A stretch of 50,093 bases of DNA from an uncultured Lachnospiraceae bacterium (GTDB taxonomy: Bacteria; Bacillota; Clostridia; Lachnospirales; Lachnospiraceae), in contig CAMKEX010000006.1 in the NCBI GenBank assembly GCA_946411695.1, positions 1 through 50,093 on the forward strand, read 5' to 3'. The translations under genes and the position numbers were made by a program. Each line of letters starts with the position of its first letter. Position 1 is the stretch's first letter. Below are positions 46,469 to 50,093 of this stretch, in pieces. The notes beneath the pieces were generated by a model, which was given only the letters and a program-made list of their open reading frames with translations, ran no database searches and had not been told where the DNA came from.

Positions 46469-47614
46469 ATGAATATCGTATTAGATGGCAGAATTGATTC
46501 CTCAAATGCACCTTATTGGGAGGAGAAGATCCGGGAACAGCTGGAAGGAAAAGAAGGTGAGCCCATCGTACTGGACGGCACATCATTGGAATATATTTCC
46601 AGTGCGGGACTGCGGTTGATCCTGCGCATGAAAAAGAGGTTCCCTGACATCCGTTTCATTAACGCCAGCCCGGAAGTATACGGAATTCTGGAAACGACCG
46701 GATTTACTGAGATCATACAGGTGGAAAAAGCTTATCGTGCCGTCTCTGTGCAGGGGTGCGAGGTGATCGGGCACGGATCGAACGGCACGATCTACCGCAT
46801 TGATCAGGACACTGTCGTCAAGGTCTATAAAGAAGCCGATGCGCTCCGCGAGATCCAAAAGGAAAGGCAGCTGGCAAAACTTGCACTCATCCTCGGGATC
46901 CCCACCGCGATTTCCTATGATGTTGTCCGTGTAGAGGATACCTACGGTTCGGTGTTTGAATTTCTCAATGCGCGCTCTTTTACCAGGATCCTTACAGAGG
47001 AACCGGACAAGCTGGACTGGTGTGTCCATGAGTATGTGAAAATGCTTCGCTTGATTCACTCGACTGCGGTTCCGGCGGGGAAACTTCCGGACATGAAAGA
47101 GACCGTTCTTTCCTGGGCCGGATTTCTGCAGAACTATCTGCCCATGGAGGCAGGGGAAAAGCTGATCTCACTTGTGGAAGCTGTTCCGCATGACGACCAT
47201 ATGATCCACGGAGATTATCACACCAAAAACCTGGTGCTGCAGAACGACGAGGTGCTTCTGATCGACATGGATACTCTTGCGGTCGGTCACCCGATCTTTG
47301 AACTGGCCAGTATATTCAACGCCTATAACGGGTTCAGCGAGATCGACCATACAAGGATCGAACGGTTCCAGGGCATCAATCTGGAAACCGGAAAGAAATT
47401 CTGGCACAAGTGCCTTGCAGAATATCTGGAAACGGACCGGGAAGACAGAATCCGGGAAGTGGAGAACAAGGCCCGTATCGTCGGTTATACCCGACTGATC
47501 CGCCGCTCGATCCGCAGGAAAGGTATGGAGACAGAGAAAGGCAGGAAAGAGATCGATCACTGGAAGACAGAACTGATCGAACTTCTGGCAGTGACGGATA
47601 CCCTTCTCTTTTGA
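46469..47614 (+). CDS. STAS domain fused to an aminoglycoside-phosphotransferase-like kinase
   Basis: 381 residues in two parts. Residues 1-95 form a STAS (anti-sigma-factor antagonist) domain: MNIVLDGRIDSSNAPYWEEK, then LDGTSLEYISSAGLRLIL, where S-S-A-G replaces the D-S-S-G phosphoserine motif of SpoIIAA. Residues 98-381 form a kinase of the APH/choline-kinase fold. It has the glycine loop GHGSNGTIYR (101-110), a lysine in VVKVYK (Lys118), the catalytic loop HGDYHTKN (247-254) and the metal-binding LIDMDTLAVGHP (Asp266, Asp268). The phosphate acceptor is unknown. The start follows AAGAGG. The VOC gene follows after 56 bases. Confidence 0.85.
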   Translation: MNIVLDGRIDSSNAPYWEEKIREQLEGKEGEPIVLDGTSLEYISSAGLRLILRMKKRFPDIRFINASPEVYGILETTGFTEIIQVEKAYRAVSVQGCEVIGHGSNGTIYRIDQDTVVKVYKEADALREIQKERQLAKLALILGIPTAISYDVVRVEDTYGSVFEFLNARSFTRILTEEPDKLDWCVHEYVKMLRLIHSTAVPAGKLPDMKETVLSWAGFLQNYLPMEAGEKLISLVEAVPHDDHMIHGDYHTKNLVLQNDEVLLIDMDTLAVGHPIFELASIFNAYNGFSEIDHTRIERFQGINLETGKKFWHKCLAEYLETDREDRIREVENKARIVGYTRLIRRSIRRKGMETEKGRKEIDHWKTELIELLAVTDTLLF

Positions 47615-47670
47615 GTCCACTCATTTGCGGGCACTCCCCACGGTCACATGTATGAAAGGAGAACATAGAG

Positions 47671-48066
47671 ATGTTTGCTTTTACTCACAACAATTTCAAT
47701 GTTTCCAACCTGGAAAGGTCGCTGAAGTTCTATAAGGAAGCCCTGGATCTGGAAGAACTCAGGCGCTATGAAGGAAGCGATTTCACACAGTGCTGGCTTG
47801 GAGATCACGGTGCTTCCAAACATGAACTGGAACTTACCTGGAACTGGGATGAAGAGGATATCCTCGATCTCGGAGATGAATTCCATCTTGCGTTCAAGAC
47901 CGACGATATGCAGGCAGCCCATGCTCTGCACGAAAAGATGGGATGTATCGTATTTGAGAACAAAGGCAGAGGCATCTATTTCATCGAGGATCCGGACAAG
48001 TACTGGATCGAAATTGTCCCCGACAGGGAAAATCCAAACACTGTCTACTGGAAACCGGAAGCATAA
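47671..48066 (+). CDS. VOC-family protein (glyoxalase I-like)
   Basis: 131 residues with two beta-alpha-beta-beta-beta modules of the vicinal-oxygen-chelate fold: HNNFNVSNLERSLKFYKEAL and, in the second half, FHLAFKTDDMQAAHAL ... IYFIEDPDKYWIEIV. Candidate metal ligands are His6, a Glu in HELELTW, His near FHLAF and the final Glu in WIEIV, in the pattern of lactoylglutathione lyase. The substrate cannot be read from sequence, and glutathione is not expected in this group. AAAGGAG precedes the ATG. Confidence 0.88.
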   Translation: MFAFTHNNFNVSNLERSLKFYKEALDLEELRRYEGSDFTQCWLGDHGASKHELELTWNWDEEDILDLGDEFHLAFKTDDMQAAHALHEKMGCIVFENKGRGIYFIEDPDKYWIEIVPDRENPNTVYWKPEA

Positions 48067-48256
48067 AAATGTGAATCAACAGCATTGTGAGAGCGGCCGC
48101 GGCACGGAGCAATGCATAGTTTATTCATACATGTCTGCAGCCGCGGGACCGTGGCCGTAAGTATAAATATGCCTGATAAAATGTACCCCCTGTAACGGAA
48201 ACGGCAAGTTCTTCGCCGTCATCCGGTAAGGGGGTATTTTTTCAGGTCATTATTGA
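48067..48256. other. Convergent intergenic region with GC-rich inverted repeat
   Basis: Contains an imperfect long-range inverted repeat (GCGGCCGCGGCACGG near 48093, CCGCGGGACCGTGGCC near 48137) that resembles the GC-rich stem of the dispersed hairpin repeat. The terminator at 48184 follows. No gene. Confidence 0.35.
48184..48242. terminator. Terminator between convergent VOC and phosphatase genes
   Basis: TACCCCC (48184-48190) pairs with GGGGGTA (48230-48236), and an inner stem is ACGGC/GCCGT (48201-48205 with 48215-48219). Six T follow on the plus strand. Confidence 0.75.
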
Positions 48257-49132
48257 TCAGTGCCGCCCTGTCTCTTCGGAAAAATCACTGTAGACTTCGC
48301 AGTAACGGCAGGCAAAGGACACCGGTTCATTTCCTGCATAGAGATGCGACACGTCGCCGATCCTCCGGGCACGGAAGAGAGCTGAGCCCTGTTCCCTTTC
48401 CTCAGTGAAAAGTTCTGTGACGGAAGATGTGGGCATGGCCAGATTCTGCCACAGGAAGAAAGGGCTGGTATTCCACAGATTCGAGAGCAGCACACAGGAG
48501 ACACCCAGATGGCAGAAGAAGGTCAGGGTCTCCCGGCTTTCCCGCTCGACGCGGTAGAGCCCGTTTTCATGCACATACCCATAGGAGGCCAGCAGTTCAT
48601 CGAAGGCGTTTACGACCTGGTCATATCGGGTGGGCATCTGGGATTTCCGGTAGATTTCGGACTTACGCCAGCCGAAGGGATCCATGAGTTCCGGATGCCC
48701 CGCGTAGTAAATCTGCCCGATATCCCAGGGCCGGCGCAGGCGATACAGACCCGGAGTACAGACTTCTCCCTTTCCCGGTACTTCTCCCTGCGGGAATCCC
48801 TTTGCTTCACTTTCTGCGAGTGAGTTTTTCGGACTACCTGCAGGAGGTTCAGGTTCTACATTGGGATAGGCTGCAAGAAGCTCCGGCGTCCTGTTCAGAT
48901 CCACCGGCGCGTCAAATTCCACCAGCCAGTCCAGTGTCTTTGCTGTCATTCCGGCTGTCTTCATACAATAGGATGCTGTCTCCTGCGCCCGCCCCAGCGG
49001 TGAAACGAAACAATGGTCCAGCTGCATGGAAGGGGCGGCCTTTGCCAGAAGTGCAGCTTCCCGCCTTCCTTTTTCTGTCAATGTATCAGTCGAATAATCC
49101 GGCTCCGCATGCCGTATAAATAAGAGTCGCAT
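48257..49132 (-). CDS. Histidine phosphatase family protein
   Basis: A 291-residue phosphoglycerate-mutase-like phosphatase. The catalytic RHG-type motif is RHAEPDY at residues 7-13, where His8 is the phosphate acceptor. SPLGRAQETA supplies the second Arg, and FFCHLGVSC the distal His. An Asp/Glu-containing region near VEFDAPVDL fits the family. The middle (about residues 95-180) is longer than in CobC- or GpmB-like enzymes and contains PWDIGQIYYAGHPELMDPFGW, so the protein belongs to a larger subtype common in Lachnospiraceae. The substrate is unknown. Confidence 0.88.
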   Translation of the reverse strand: MRLLFIRHAEPDYSTDTLTEKGRREAALLAKAAPSMQLDHCFVSPLGRAQETASYCMKTAGMTAKTLDWLVEFDAPVDLNRTPELLAAYPNVEPEPPAGSPKNSLAESEAKGFPQGEVPGKGEVCTPGLYRLRRPWDIGQIYYAGHPELMDPFGWRKSEIYRKSQMPTRYDQVVNAFDELLASYGYVHENGLYRVERESRETLTFFCHLGVSCVLLSNLWNTSPFFLWQNLAMPTSSVTELFTEEREQGSALFRARRIGDVSHLYAGNEPVSFACRYCEVYSDFSEETGRH

Positions 49133-49453
49133 TTTTATTCCTCCAATGTGACGGATTTCTTTCAGCCTTGCTGACGCTGGCTTGTCCTGTCATTGTACCA
49201 CAGGTAAAGCCTTCTAAAAACCAGTAGACAAAATGTGTTCAGATAACGTTTAGATGGAGTTTGGATGAAAAGAGCCTGTACCGCTTTTTCACCGAAAAAA
49301 CAGTCCGGGAGTACAATACAAGCCTTTTATATGAAAAAACGTCTGTGTATAATACAAAGGATGATGGATTTCTGATAAAGAGAAAGACCATCTCTTAAAA
49401 CCGATTACATAAGAGGATTTGTTCTGCAGGAGCTTTTCCGCTGAGAGGACGCA
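49133..49453. other. Divergent intergenic region with extended -10 promoter
   Basis: TGTGTATAAT, with the -10 at 49348-49353, is an extended -10 facing right, about 100 bases before the metallo-hydrolase start. No good -35 is seen. The rest is unremarkable. Confidence 0.5.
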
Positions 49454-50093
49454 ATGAGAATCATCAATCTGATTGAGAATACAGAGGGCCAAAACGGCTG
49501 TGCATACGCACACGGGCTCTCTTTTTATGTTGAGACAAAAAAACACCGGATGCTGCTTGACCTGGGACCTTCCGGACAAACTCTGCAAAATGCACAGACG
49601 CTGGGCATTGATCTGACAAAGGTCGACACAGTCATCCTGAGTCACGGACACTATGACCACTCCGGAGGCATCCTCCCCTTTGCCGGAATCAACGATCAGG
49701 CACTGATCTACATGCAGGAGTCTGCCACGGGTGAATACTATTCGGACAGGGGAAAATCCGCTCCGGAACGCTACGAATATATAGGAATCGACAAGACGAT
49801 TGCAGAGCTTGCTCAGGTCCGGTTTTTACAGGGAGATTACAGGATCGACGATGAACTGGAACTCTTCACGATCAAAAACAGGAGCCATAAACTGCCTTCA
49901 TCCAATAAGCGCATTCTGGTCCGAAAGGGAGATCATTTTCAGTGTGATGATTTTGTCCATGAACAGTTTCTTGTGATCAGGGAAGGATCAAAAAGAGTGC
50001 TGATGTCGGGATGCGCCCACAGCGGCATATTGAGCATTATGGACGCCTTCTGCGACAAGTACGGGAAAGAGCCGGATCTGGTTATCAGCGGTT
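49454..50093 (+). CDS. Metallo-beta-lactamase-fold hydrolase (partial, runs off the window)
   Basis: The first 213 residues of a protein resembling the COG1237 group, often annotated as 7,8-dihydropterin-6-methyl-4-(beta-D-ribofuranosyl)-aminobenzene-5'-phosphate synthase-like. It starts MRIINLIENTEG and has MLLDLGPSGQTL and the zinc-binding motif SHGHYDHSGG (63-72). MSGCAHSGILSIMDAF carries a further ligand His. GAGAGG precedes the ATG. The C-terminus is outside the window. The exact substrate of these homologues in Firmicutes is not established. Confidence 0.88.
   Translation, partial: MRIINLIENTEGQNGCAYAHGLSFYVETKKHRMLLDLGPSGQTLQNAQTLGIDLTKVDTVILSHGHYDHSGGILPFAGINDQALIYMQESATGEYYSDRGKSAPERYEYIGIDKTIAELAQVRFLQGDYRIDDELELFTIKNRSHKLPSSNKRILVRKGDHFQCDDFVHEQFLVIREGSKRVLMSGCAHSGILSIMDAFCDKYGKEPDLVISG

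Overview
This window spans the replication origin of a low-to-mid GC Firmicute, most likely a member of the Lachnospiraceae (Clostridia). The basis is the gene set and order around dnaA, a DUF3881 protein that I know mainly from Lachnospiraceae, the clostridial style of YidC, GreA and thiolase, and Shine-Dalgarno sites of the AAAGGAGG type. I cannot name the species from the sequence.

Layout. The origin lies at about 16.65-17.07 kb, between rpmH and dnaA, with a second, smaller DnaA-box cluster between dnaA and dnaN (18.57-18.67 kb). To the left, on the minus strand and so co-directional with replication, run rpmH-rnpA-yidD-yidC-jag(khpB), mnmE, mnmG and a YihY-family membrane protein. After a plus-strand alpha/beta hydrolase and a 1.2 kb non-coding stretch come rsmG-parA-parB, serS, a DUF3881 gene and the start of a ferrous-iron transport (feo) operon. 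Three perfect parS sites (6141, 6435, 8226) lie in the two non-coding stretches on either side of the hydrolase. To the right, on the plus strand, run dnaA, dnaN, the S4-domain gene yaaA, recF, gyrB, gyrA and a highly expressed-looking thiolase.

From 28 kb onward the region is mixed. On the minus strand are trmB with a D-Ala-D-Ala carboxypeptidase, an AMP-forming acyl-CoA synthetase, greA, and a mutS2/response regulator/histidine kinase run. On the plus strand are a lipoprotein, an AIR-synthase-like protein/Lrp regulator/aminotransferase cluster and trmL. A further plus-strand series holds a pseudoprotease of the HtrA type, the YhaM exoribonuclease, a flavin-oxidase-like protein, a STAS-kinase fusion and a VOC protein. 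A histidine phosphatase (minus) and a truncated metallo-beta-lactamase-fold gene (plus) close the window.

How it works together. The core is chromosome replication and segregation: DnaA, DnaN, RecF and gyrase on one side; ParA, ParB and parS on the other. With these sit tRNA modification (MnmE, MnmG, TrmB, TrmL), rRNA modification (RsmG), RNase P protein and membrane insertion (YidC, YidD, Jag).

Most notable observations: (i) a parS site at the exact centre of a perfect 46-bp palindrome, next to five A-tracts phased at exactly 10 bp, placed between convergent genes; (ii) two further parS sites that look like copies of a duplicated parS-plus-hairpin module; (iii) a membrane-anchored HtrA/PDZ protein in which all three catalytic-triad positions are substituted; (iv) a STAS domain fused to an aminoglycoside-phosphotransferase-like kinase; (v) a dispersed family of intergenic hairpin repeats; (vi) low-complexity insertions or extensions in GyrB, MnmG, MutS2, ParB and Jag. 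I saw no rRNA or tRNA genes, CRISPR array, prophage or complete insertion sequence.
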